64,000 nt of DNA, from positions 3,407,980 through 3,471,979 of the forward strand of contig NZ_KI912107.1 in assembly GCF_000517085.1 (NCBI RefSeq). The letters are read 5' to 3'. Origin of the DNA: Saccharicrinis fermentans DSM 9555 = JCM 21142. Its GTDB lineage: Bacteria > Bacteroidota > Bacteroidia > Bacteroidales > Marinilabiliaceae. The notes under the pieces were generated by a model. That model was given only the letters and a program-made list of their open reading frames with translations, ran no database searches and was not told the origin of the DNA. A program made the translations under genes and the position numbers. Shown piece after piece: positions 52,911-61,787 of this stretch (its first letter is position 1; every line of letters starts with the position of its first letter).

Positions 52911-55411
52911 TTTTGCGTAAACAAAGCAAATTCGCCCGGCTCCAAGGTATAGGTCATGCCAGTATTGCTTACATTTATACTGTCACCATCAAAATGATTG
53001 TACCAATAACCTGTTGTACTGAACTTTGGCAAGACTGTTTTCTCGGTTAAATCAAAGTTTCCCACCAGTCGAATATCTGAACCGCTCAAGTTAAGTTCAA
53101 TCAATTTAGTTGAAGCACCCACCTCCATGTTGAAGTTTTCGGTAGCAAATACTGGTTCATCTTTTTTCAGCTGAATCATCTCCCGGTAAATATCAAACAG
53201 TGATTTTCGTTGATCTACCTCCAGGTAATCCCACTTCACTGGTTTTTTAGCAGTACGACAATCATCACTAATGGATCCATCACTACAGCTATTGATACTG
53301 TAGTCATAGCCCAGCTCTCCAAATTGCCAGATCATCTTTGGACCAGGGATAGCTAATAAAAAGACAGCAGCAGCCTTTGTTCGTTCCAAGCCAGTTGCCA
53401 AATTAGTGACATCATAAGTTACTGAACTTGCCCCATAAGTATTATTTTTATACATAATACGTTCCTCATCATGGCTTTCCATATAATTAACAATATGTGG
53501 CTTCGTCCATCCTCTTTCGAGATAAGAGGCCCAGGAAAAATCTGACTTATCGTTTTCGTTAAATCCCATGGTCGCTTCATTAAAACTGTAATTATGGTTA
53601 CCCCAAAGCAAAATACCATATTCAGCCAACTCTTTTTCTTCGGAGTTATCACTTAAATGCTCAAAGGATACAATGGCATCCTCCTTCACGCCCCAGATAG
53701 CATCTGCCATACGTTTTAATATCGTGATTCGACTTTCATCATAAGCACTGGCCCAATCGCCCACTGGATATTCAGTGTTCGTAAATCCTTTGGTAAAATC
53801 GAACCTAAAACCATCTATCTTATATTCTTCCAACCAAAAGGCGTTGATAGAATCTACCAGCTGCTGGGTATGAACACTCTCATGATTAAAGTCGTAGCCC
53901 CATTGAGCTGCCGGCTCCAACATATTATGTTCGCGATTATACCATGGATTATTGTCTGCCGGCTTGCCATCCTCAAGATACATCCTCGCAAAAGGAGACT
54001 GGCCAAAAGAGTGATTGAGCACCATGTCCATTAAGACAGCTATCCCATTTTGATGACAGACATCCACAAATTCCTTGTAATCATTGGCTGTACCATAAGC
54101 CTTATCAGGCGCAAAATAAAACGATGGGTTATAGCCCCAGCTATCATTCCCTTCAAACTCATTGAAGGGCATCAGTTCAATGGCAGTAACACCTAAACGT
54201 TTCAAATATTGGATAGAATCAGTGACTGTTTTAATGTCTCCGTTATCTGTAAAATCACGAATCAGCAATTCGTATATCACAAGCCGAGATGGATCTGGGA
54301 CATCAAAATCATCAATTTGCCATTCATAACTTTGATCTGCCGTTGTAAACACACTAACAATCTCTTCCGTTTTTCCTTCAGGATAATCTTTCAACTCAGG
54401 ATACACCCGATCCAAAATGTATTGATCGTTCCAAGGATCCAACACTTTATTGGTATAAGGATCAGCCACTTTAAGACCATTCTCAAACCAAAACTGATAA
54501 GCATACTCGGCATCACTATTCAAGCCATTCACCGTCAACCAAAAGTAATCACCATCTTTTTTCATCAGTGCATCGTTGGAAGGCTCCCAATTATTAAAAT
54601 CGCCCATCAGATAAACAAAAGCCTTATCAGGAGCAAACAACAAAACGGTAACAGTATGATCATCTATCACATTAACACCACGCCGCAAGCCCGAAGGCAT
54701 GCTTTCATTCACCACATCTCCCCTTACAAAAAACTTAACATCAGTATCTACCATCTCTCCATCCTTGGTAGCGACTGCCTTAACTTCATATTTATCAAGA
54801 GTCACATTTGAAATAGTATATGTGATTGATTGACTTGTGGTACTAAGCACCGAAACTTCATTAACAAACAGTTCAAGATGATCACTCAGCAAGGCATCTA
54901 CTTTTATTTCAACATCAGCACCCTGCTCAAAGACACTATTATTAACAGGAGAAGAAACAGAAACGCTCAATACCTCCTCTGACACATCCACAAAAATATC
55001 TTTGTTGCCGGTATCCTTACCTTCTTTTAAGTTATCAGCACTTCTAAACACAAAAGCCATTTGTTCAATCACCTCTCCTTCAGGCACTCCGTAATATTCA
55101 CGAATACTGGGCGAAATACTTAGTGTGTAGGTATTAGTAGTAATTCTTGTCAATTTATATTTTTCATCATTATCGCCCCAAGTGGAGGCATATTTCCAAT
55201 CGGATCCACTACTACTCTTATCGGTAATAACACCTGTGTGCGCATATACCTCACCCGTATAATCTTCTAAACCTCCGCTTCCCTCATCTGCATAAAAAGT
55301 AATGGTAACCTCATCGCTTTCTAGAGGAATCGTAGGATCAGATGTAACGACCTGCGCCCTGACGAACAAGGTACTCCAAGCCATCAATAAAAACATGAAC
55401 CAATTTTTCAT
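52904..55411 (-). CDS. Secreted GH13 alpha-amylase with N-terminal DUF4961-like and CBM48-like domains
   Basis: This 835-residue starch-cleaving enzyme has a signal peptide (residues 1-19, FVRAQ). An N-terminal beta domain (about 20-145) resembles DUF4961; a short Ig-like domain follows, then a CBM48/E-set domain with VTVLLFAPDKAFVYLMGDFNNW (about 255-330). The GH13 barrel has regions MDMVLNHSFG (near 460), GFRFDFTKGF with the nucleophile Asp (near 535), SFEHLSDNS with the acid Glu (near 582) and ESHDEERIMY (near 645). The frame ends with GEFALFTQKN at a TGA that follows an A AAA AAC heptamer; a T9SS sorting domain continues in the -1 frame. It is the last enzyme of the starch PUL. Confidence 0.93.
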   Translation of the reverse strand: MKNWFMFLLMAWSTLFVRAQVVTSDPTIPLESDEVTITFYADEGSGGLEDYTGEVYAHTGVITDKSSSGSDWKYASTWGDNDEKYKLTRITTNTYTLSISPSIREYYGVPEGEVIEQMAFVFRSADNLKEGKDTGNKDIFVDVSEEVLSVSVSSPVNNSVFEQGADVEIKVDALLSDHLELFVNEVSVLSTTSQSITYTISNVTLDKYEVKAVATKDGEMVDTDVKFFVRGDVVNESMPSGLRRGVNVIDDHTVTVLLFAPDKAFVYLMGDFNNWEPSNDALMKKDGDYFWLTVNGLNSDAEYAYQFWFENGLKVADPYTNKVLDPWNDQYILDRVYPELKDYPEGKTEEIVSVFTTADQSYEWQIDDFDVPDPSRLVIYELLIRDFTDNGDIKTVTDSIQYLKRLGVTAIELMPFNEFEGNDSWGYNPSFYFAPDKAYGTANDYKEFVDVCHQNGIAVLMDMVLNHSFGQSPFARMYLEDGKPADNNPWYNREHNMLEPAAQWGYDFNHESVHTQQLVDSINAFWLEEYKIDGFRFDFTKGFTNTEYPVGDWASAYDESRITILKRMADAIWGVKEDAIVSFEHLSDNSEEKELAEYGILLWGNHNYSFNEATMGFNENDKSDFSWASYLERGWTKPHIVNYMESHDEERIMYKNNTYGASSVTYDVTNLATGLERTKAAAVFLLAIPGPKMIWQFGELGYDYSINSCSDGSISDDCRTAKKPVKWDYLEVDQRKSLFDIYREMIQLKKDEPVFATENFNMEVGASTKLIELNLSGSDIRLVGNFDLTEKTVLPKFSTTGYWYNHFDGDSINVSNTGMTYTLEPGEFALFTQKN

Positions 55412-55483
55412 TTCTTAAAATTTTAACATTAAAAATGTATTCAACAAGGCTATCATCCCAGACTATATCCAATAATTCTTGTC

Positions 55484-57340
55484 TCAGTTATCCATTACTT
55501 TTAAGCCATAACCAGAAAAACGCTCCATCATCACTTTATCTCCCTCTAGTCTCGCACCTGTTAGAGCATCTATATATTTCTTATCGGGCGACAATTCAAA
55601 ATCCACTTCTTCATCTCCGGCATTTAATATAACCAAAAACCTCTCTTCACCCAGACTTCTGGTATAGGCTAACAAAGGGCCTTCGGCTTTCACAAACGCT
55701 ATTTTTCCATCCACCAAAACGGGATTTTCTTTACGTAAGCGAATCATCTGTTGATAATAACGATACAAATCCTCATCAAAGCCCACCGCATCATATTCAG
55801 GCTCCTTATTCAACACACTATTTCTATTTTCATCATCAAAGGAATACTCTGGCCACCAGAGCGGTTTACGACAATCAGGATCATCCGCACCCCACATGCC
55901 CATTTCGTCGCCATTCCATATTTGAGGAGCACCTACACTGGTAAATTGATGTAACAAATATAGTTTTACACGCTGATAAGTTTCTGCGTTTGGCTTCCCA
56001 GTTAGGTAATTTTCATCATCGTTGGGTTTGGCTTTGTATTTGTACATACCCGGGTTGGCAAACGAAGTTAACAACCTTGGTGAATCATGCGTTGCAGAAA
56101 CGTTCATCATGGCTTTTGCTGTAGCATCCGCTATTCTTCCCCATTGATAATTTAAACTATCTACGAGTTGAGCTGCATCAATCTGCAAATTAGATTTTGC
56201 AAAAAAGTACCGTGCCGGACGATACACCTGATAATGCATGACGGCATCAAACACATCGCCGCTCACATAAGGAACAGGATCCATCAGTTTATTCGGCCAT
56301 TCCTGCCACCATATCTCTCCCACCAAATAAGCATCCGGTTTAATAGATTTCACATACTTACGATAGTCGCGCCAAAAACCCATGGGTATATGATCTGCCA
56401 CATCCAGTCGATAACCATCCAGTCCTTTACTCACATCACCATTGGGAGCCAACCAACGCTTGGTGACATCAAAAACGTGCTGTTTTACACCTGGATGTAA
56501 ATCGCCTTCGTAAGGAAAACCTGCTTTGTGTTCGCCATGGGTATGAACCTTTTTAAAGGCAGGCAGACTTTTAATATTCAACCATCCTTCATATTCAAAT
56601 TCATTTTCAGGCGTATTGGGATCATCAAAAGATTGAATGATATACCAATCTTTATACTTAGATTTCTCTTGATTTTTTACGATATCTCTCCATGCCCAAA
56701 ATTCAACGCCAGTATGATTCCACGAATAATCGAGCACCACTCGAATAGCCCTTTGGTGACATGCTTCAATAATCTTCAAAAACATCTGATCGGCCGCAGT
56801 CCATTTCCAGGTGGAAGGATCGTTGGGGTCTTCAGATGCAATGATCTCCATATCCCCTTCAGGGTCCGGGCCAAATGTTACATCAATATGATGATAATTC
56901 CGTGCATCATATTTATGAAGAGAAGGTGCATCATTTAAGGGATTAAAATAAATAGCAGTAATGCCCAGTTCCTGTAAATAATCTAATTTATCAAGAACCC
57001 CCTGCAGATCACCACCATACCTACGCATCTGCAGATTACCATAAAAATCCAGTCCAGTTTCTTTGGCCCAATCATCTTCTTTATACCAGTCACCGGTCCA
57101 TTCAGTTAACTTCCAATCTTCTGGTGTGTCCTTAAAATTAGAAGCTGCGTACATCGTTTTCGGAGTAGGGTCATTAGACTTATCGCCATTATAAAACCGC
57201 TCCACAAATATTTGATACCAGATAACATCCTTGGCCCAAGAAGGAGGAGCTGCTAATTCGTTTGGTTGGTTTGTGGTTGATGGATGTTGGCAAGCGCTAA
57301 AAAAAAAGAGGACAAATAAGAATAGGTTAATGTACTTCAT
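55484..57340 (-). CDS. GH13 alpha-amylase/neopullulanase-type lipoprotein (SusA/SusG-like)
   Basis: This 618-residue lipoprotein has a lipobox FFSAC (Cys17). The GH13 barrel shows region I VVLDYSWNHTG (near residue 205), II GYRLDVADHI with the nucleophile (near 311), III VGEIWWQEW with the acid Glu (near 340), and IV SATHDSPRLLTS (near 417). The N-terminal PSWAKDVIWYQIFVERFYNG is typical of neopullulanase/cyclomaltodextrinase-like enzymes. Whether it lies on the outer surface (SusG-like) or in the periplasm (SusA-like) is open. It lies between the amylase and susF; a terminator hairpin separates it from susF, so its expression may be partly independent. Confidence 0.93.
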   Translation of the reverse strand: MKYINLFLFVLFFFSACQHPSTTNQPNELAAPPSWAKDVIWYQIFVERFYNGDKSNDPTPKTMYAASNFKDTPEDWKLTEWTGDWYKEDDWAKETGLDFYGNLQMRRYGGDLQGVLDKLDYLQELGITAIYFNPLNDAPSLHKYDARNYHHIDVTFGPDPEGDMEIIASEDPNDPSTWKWTAADQMFLKIIEACHQRAIRVVLDYSWNHTGVEFWAWRDIVKNQEKSKYKDWYIIQSFDDPNTPENEFEYEGWLNIKSLPAFKKVHTHGEHKAGFPYEGDLHPGVKQHVFDVTKRWLAPNGDVSKGLDGYRLDVADHIPMGFWRDYRKYVKSIKPDAYLVGEIWWQEWPNKLMDPVPYVSGDVFDAVMHYQVYRPARYFFAKSNLQIDAAQLVDSLNYQWGRIADATAKAMMNVSATHDSPRLLTSFANPGMYKYKAKPNDDENYLTGKPNAETYQRVKLYLLHQFTSVGAPQIWNGDEMGMWGADDPDCRKPLWWPEYSFDDENRNSVLNKEPEYDAVGFDEDLYRYYQQMIRLRKENPVLVDGKIAFVKAEGPLLAYTRSLGEERFLVILNAGDEEVDFELSPDKKYIDALTGARLEGDKVMMERFSGYGLKVMDN

Positions 57341-57353
57341 AACGATGGAAATT

Positions 57354-57379
57354 AAAAAAAGCCGCCACGAATGGCGACT
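57354..57379 (-). terminator. Intrinsic terminator with UUCG loop between susF and the GH13 genes
   Basis: On the minus strand AGTCGCCA and TGGCGGCT pair over eight positions (one G-U) around a TTCG tetraloop, followed by seven T. It lies just after susF and before the GH13 lipoprotein gene. Confidence 0.8.
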
Positions 57380-57401
57380 CTAGCATTTATTTTTTATACA
57401 G

Positions 57402-59006
57402 TTATTCAAACAATCCAGTCTCAGTACTAAAGTTAAGTTTAACTTTTTGCCCTGTTAAAATAGGAGCAGCAGCCTGATCATTACCAGTACCTCTATACTC
57501 AATTCCTCCAGTATAAACATTAAACTCGGCCTGCCACCAATCAACCACATTTCCATCTCCATTAGTTAATGTAGTAGCTGTTACATACATTCTTGCATTA
57601 TCATCTGCAACGGCAGCAGGAGAAACAAGAACTTTTGCATCAGTTGCATCAGGAGTAAATAAGAACTCCCCTCCATTCCAATTTCCAAAAGCAGAACCCT
57701 GTGCATAAATAACTGGATCTGTAATTTGAATAGTATTAGTCAGTAAGTTCACAACAATCATTTTATACCCTTCCTCTCCGGATGGTATATTATCACCACC
57801 TTTATTCCAAACACCATTTTCTCCTGACGCATCACCAACTTTACCAAACTCAGTTCCATTCCATGCTTTGGCTGAATTAAACTTTAATTCAGAGTTGGCA
57901 TCAAACCATGCAATTTTCCAGAAAAGATGCGGATTACTATGTACCGGTATCATTTCTATAACAGCAGGGTCATCCCAACTCCAAGAAGGATTACCAGTAA
58001 AGCTACCATTAATATACATTGCTGCAGGATAAGTTGCAAAAACAACATCAGATCCATACGCTACACCTTCACTGTTAATAGCATATGCTCTTGCATAATA
58101 AGTAGTATTCATATCCAGTTCGGATAACTCTACAGTAAATTCACCATCTCCAGCTTCACTTGCATTAACTACAATATCATCAACAGTTGGGTTTTCAGAA
58201 GTACTATAACATACGCCCCTTTCGGTAACGTCAGCACCTCCATTATAAGTTACATTATTTCCAGCAATTATTGCAGATGTTGCAGCTCCTGTAGCTTCAC
58301 CGGTAACAACCGTTGCTATACCAATGGCCGTTTTAAACGAAATTTCAGATGTATAAACAGTACCAACTCCATTAATAGCATAAGCACGTGCATAATAGGT
58401 AGTATTTGCAACTAACCCTGATAACGAAGCTGTAAACTCGCCCATTCCAGAACCGCCATCGACTTTAGAGTCATCAACTGTTGGGTTTGATGCTGTTGAA
58501 TATACTACCCCTTTTTCTGTCACTTCATCTTTTCCATCATACGGAACATTTGCATCAATATCAGCGCTTATGTCCGTAACATTTGTTGCAACATCTGCAA
58601 TTGTTACAGTAGCTACATGAGCCAATGTAGTAAATTTATCATCATCCCCATAAATAACTGTCCCATCTTCTGTTTCCACATATGCACGATAGTGATATGT
58701 TGTTAAATGCTCAAGGCCATCAACTGTAACCCAGTATACCGCATTTTCAACTTTGTCAGCAACTTTTTTATTGTCGGATATAGTAGGATTTTCATTCGTA
58801 CCCCAAACTACTCCATACTCAGTAAATCCATTTTCTTCCGCAACCACATATCCACTCAATTCAACAGAGGTGGATGTAATTCCATCATTTTTCCAGGTTA
58901 CCATTTCGGCATCCAGAGTTTTTAGGTCATCTTTTTCACATCCTACCAAAACAAGTATCAGCGAAACCAAAAACAGACCTGTAACTTTAAGAAATATATT
59001 TTTCAT
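57402..59006 (-). CDS. SusF-like starch-binding lipoprotein with three FN3-like repeats
   Basis: This 534-residue lipoprotein has a lipobox LVGC (Cys23). Three repeats of about 95 residues follow (about 33-128, 130-228, 230-325), each with a core such as YGVVWGTNENPT / KGVVYSTASNPT / RGVCYSTSENPT and a closing TYYARAYAINxxG strand. The C-terminal part (about 330-534) is a SusF/SusE-type starch-binding region: MYINGSFTGNPSWSWDD, FWKIAWFDANSELKFN and AFGNWNGGEFLF. It would hold starch at the outer membrane for SusC/D. The repeat region replaces the SusF N-terminal domains of Bacteroides thetaiotaomicron. Confidence 0.85.
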   Translation of the reverse strand: MKNIFLKVTGLFLVSLILVLVGCEKDDLKTLDAEMVTWKNDGITSTSVELSGYVVAEENGFTEYGVVWGTNENPTISDNKKVADKVENAVYWVTVDGLEHLTTYHYRAYVETEDGTVIYGDDDKFTTLAHVATVTIADVATNVTDISADIDANVPYDGKDEVTEKGVVYSTASNPTVDDSKVDGGSGMGEFTASLSGLVANTTYYARAYAINGVGTVYTSEISFKTAIGIATVVTGEATGAATSAIIAGNNVTYNGGADVTERGVCYSTSENPTVDDIVVNASEAGDGEFTVELSELDMNTTYYARAYAINSEGVAYGSDVVFATYPAAMYINGSFTGNPSWSWDDPAVIEMIPVHSNPHLFWKIAWFDANSELKFNSAKAWNGTEFGKVGDASGENGVWNKGGDNIPSGEEGYKMIVVNLLTNTIQITDPVIYAQGSAFGNWNGGEFLFTPDATDAKVLVSPAAVADDNARMYVTATTLTNGDGNVVDWWQAEFNVYTGGIEYRGTGNDQAAAPILTGQKVKLNFSTETGLFE

Positions 59007-59042
59007 TTACGTAAAATCTAAAATTTATAACTGATTTAAATT

Positions 59043-59062
59043 TGCCACGACAGAGCGTGGCA
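59043..59062. repeat. Hairpin in the susE-susF gap
   Basis: TGCCACG and CGTGGCA form a perfect 7-bp stem with a six-base loop inside the 73-base gap. No T-run follows, so it may be an mRNA processing or stability element. Confidence 0.4.
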
Positions 59063-59079
59063 TAAATAAAATAACCCTA

Positions 59080-60132
59080 TTATGGATTACTTGAAACAAT
59101 AGAACACTTACTGTCTCCATCTAAATCAATCCACAGTTTAATATCATAAGTTCCAGCATCCATAAGAATATCTTGCGAGTCGCCAGCATTTACCAAACTT
59201 ATATTAGTAAAATCTAATTCCACAGAATTGTCTACAACTCCAAAGTTAAAGTCGTTACTCCAGTCTTCATTATGTCTAAACTTCATTCCTCCATTAGGTA
59301 ATACAACAGCATTGAGATACCAATATTTGCCATCAATATCATAATCCATCACTAAATCGGGAGCAGACCAATCATTAACAACACCAACAATACCAACCAA
59401 ATATCTAAGGTTTTCGAAAGTTAAATCAACTGTATGAGCCGATATTTTATACCATCCAGCATCTTCCACTGCAATTGCTGCACCATCTTTGGCTAAACTT
59501 GATCCATTGACACCATAAGTAATATTGTTATCTGGATCTAACAAGGTAAAAGAGTCGCCTGCCTCTAACTTCACAAACCCTTCATAAAATCCATCACTTG
59601 CCAGCGTAACAATTTTTTGAGGTGTTCCCGTTGCTCCAGCAACAATGACATCCAATCGTAATAACCCAAATACAGTCACATCGGTTGTCACTGTTTGTGA
59701 GCTATACTCTAAAGAACTGACTCCCATACCCGCATCTGTCTCAAGTTCACAACGGATCCTAAAATCAGCAGATGATGTAACATCTTCTTTAAACCCATCT
59801 AAAAGTATTGCATTTAATTCACTCACAGTCAACACTATTTGACTACAAGTAGTCCCTTTATAGACTTGAATAACATTTTGAAAGCCATCGCCTTCAGGGC
59901 AAGCTTCTAAAAAGTAATTAACCGAAGCATTAAAGCCTGCATCAACTGGCGAACAAACAAATGTCACCTCATTATCGCCATTGGCTCTTAATAACTCTAA
60001 ATCTGGCATTGTGAGTATTTCTGGTGCAATTACTGTTTTGCGAATAATTGGTTCATCACCATCTTTTTCACAACTGGTTGTTAATGTTAACAAGCCAAGC
60101 AGAGCAAATAATATTATATAGTAGTTTTTCAT
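59080..60132 (-). CDS. susE: SusE-like starch-binding lipoprotein
   Basis: This 350-residue lipoprotein has a lipobox TTSC (Cys21) followed by EKDGDEP. An N-terminal SusE domain covers about residues 30-165 (APEILTMPDLELLRANGDNE, then a second Ig strand set). A C-terminal starch-binding domain (about 180-345) has MKFRHNEDWSNDFNFG, WYLNAVVLPNGG and the ending YDIKLWIDLDGDSKCSIV. SusE proteins bind starch at the cell surface. It lies 18 bases after susD and 73 bases before susF in the operon. Confidence 0.88.
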   Translation of the reverse strand: MKNYYIILFALLGLLTLTTSCEKDGDEPIIRKTVIAPEILTMPDLELLRANGDNEVTFVCSPVDAGFNASVNYFLEACPEGDGFQNVIQVYKGTTCSQIVLTVSELNAILLDGFKEDVTSSADFRIRCELETDAGMGVSSLEYSSQTVTTDVTVFGLLRLDVIVAGATGTPQKIVTLASDGFYEGFVKLEAGDSFTLLDPDNNITYGVNGSSLAKDGAAIAVEDAGWYKISAHTVDLTFENLRYLVGIVGVVNDWSAPDLVMDYDIDGKYWYLNAVVLPNGGMKFRHNEDWSNDFNFGVVDNSVELDFTNISLVNAGDSQDILMDAGTYDIKLWIDLDGDSKCSIVSSNP

Positions 60133-60150
60133 TTTTCTAACTTTTAATGA

Positions 60151-61776
60151 TTAATACCCATCATTTTGTTTGATATTCTGATTAGCTGAGATTTCATCAC
60201 CAGGAATAGGATAAAGATCTCTATGACTACTAGTGCTTGTTCCATCAAATGTTCCACCTTTCCAAGCCCATAGGTAATCGTCGCCAGTAAACTTACCAAA
60301 ACGAATCAGGTCTGTACGTCTTTGTCCTTCATAGTAAAATTCACGCGCACGCTCATTTAAAATAAAGTCAGCAGTAACATCTGCAGCAGTAATATCTCCT
60401 GAGTTATCACCGTAAGCACGTCTTCTTACCACATTAATATCATCAGCAGCATCGCTCATATTTCCATTTCTGAATGCAGCTTCCGCTCTCATCATATAAG
60501 CATCAGCCAAACGGAAGATAGGAAAATCGGTACAAGCATATGTTGGATTATAGTTATCAGCTTCAGAACCATCTAGGTTTGTAGCTGTAAATTTGTAAAC
60601 CCCTACTCCAAAATCACCACTTGAACTGACTGAAGGTATGTCTAAAGAACGCTTCTGACGTAGATAAATTCTCGTATCAGGATTCTGAGCGAAAATAGTA
60701 TCGTCAGCAGGTACATTTACATTTCCATAAGTAGCCAACGTATCTACAAGGATATTCATCAATTGTTTTCTGGCACGATTACCGTTCCAGTTTGTATTTG
60801 ATGTTAATCCATGATAATATTCTGCAGGAATATAGGTAGCGTCACTTGATGATTGAATAATAAAGGTAGTACCTCCATTACCTTGCGTGTTTACACCATC
60901 TTCTGCAAAAGCAAAAATCATTTCATTGTTTCCATGATGACGATCGTTATCTGCAGCGAAGTTTTTTCTGTAGTTACTTGCCAATGAATAAGCAGGATCA
61001 GCAATTACCTTATCGGTATAGAACTTAACACTATCCCATTTAGCTGTGCCAGTATATACCTCAGCATTCAGGTAAACTTTTGATAATAACATCCAGCAAG
61101 TACCTTTGTCAGCTTGTGGGTAAGAATACCCCGGGTCTCCTAAATCAGATTCAATAGCTTTTAATTCATCTACCACATATCTAAACAAGTCGGCACGTTG
61201 AATTTGCTCTGGATAATATTTACCTACTCTATCAGCTTCGGTTGTAAACGGAGGGTTTCCGAATAAATCCATATGCCAAGAGTACGCTAAAGCTCTTAAA
61301 AAGCGAGCTTCTGCACGATATCTAATAACATCAGGATCAGAAGTACCTGCTGTTGTATTCAAAAAATCGTTACAATACGTAATACTTAAACTTAAACGCT
61401 GGTATACTGCAGTCAAAAACGGGTTTTGAGGTGTCCAAGTTTGTGTGTTCAAATCAGCAATACCTACATCTCCCCATGCACAAATACCTTCGTCGGTAGT
61501 AATCGTTTGTAGGTTCCAATATGCCCTTGCCAAAGTAAAGAAACCATCATCACTTGAGGAAATATCTGCATCATGTCCTTCTCCTTGCCCTGCAATAATA
61601 AAACTGGCATATAATTTACCTAAAGCTCTTTCTATATTTTCAGGATCGTCACCCAAGTTACCCGATAAAACTGTATTCGGGTCAATTGGTTTCACATCTA
61701 AATCATCTACACAAGCAGTAAACATTAGTGCAGAGATTAGAATTCCAAATATTATATTTAATTTCATTTTCTTCAT
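60151..61776 (-). CDS. susD: SusD/RagB-family starch-binding lipoprotein
   Basis: This 541-residue protein has a lipoprotein signal ending LMFTAC (Cys22). The N-terminal part holds VRYRAEARFLRALAYSWHMDLFGNPPFTTE-type TPR-like helices, here as YRAEARFLRALAYSWHMDLF, and the C-terminal RagB/SusD segment FRLADAYMMRAEAAFRNGN then NERAREFYYEGQRRTDLIRFGKF. SusD caps the SusC barrel and captures starch. Its start is 11 bases after the susC stop, a classical susC-susD pair. Confidence 0.97.
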   Translation of the reverse strand: MKKMKLNIIFGILISALMFTACVDDLDVKPIDPNTVLSGNLGDDPENIERALGKLYASFIIAGQGEGHDADISSSDDGFFTLARAYWNLQTITTDEGICAWGDVGIADLNTQTWTPQNPFLTAVYQRLSLSITYCNDFLNTTAGTSDPDVIRYRAEARFLRALAYSWHMDLFGNPPFTTEADRVGKYYPEQIQRADLFRYVVDELKAIESDLGDPGYSYPQADKGTCWMLLSKVYLNAEVYTGTAKWDSVKFYTDKVIADPAYSLASNYRKNFAADNDRHHGNNEMIFAFAEDGVNTQGNGGTTFIIQSSSDATYIPAEYYHGLTSNTNWNGNRARKQLMNILVDTLATYGNVNVPADDTIFAQNPDTRIYLRQKRSLDIPSVSSSGDFGVGVYKFTATNLDGSEADNYNPTYACTDFPIFRLADAYMMRAEAAFRNGNMSDAADDINVVRRRAYGDNSGDITAADVTADFILNERAREFYYEGQRRTDLIRFGKFTGDDYLWAWKGGTFDGTSTSSHRDLYPIPGDEISANQNIKQNDGY

Positions 61777-61787
61777 CTCTAATTCAA

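Noticed and set aside
54209-54811. 200-residue open frame on the plus strand
   Set aside because: It lies wholly antisense to the GH13 amylase, has no recognisable domain and looks like an AT-rich shadow of a well-supported gene.
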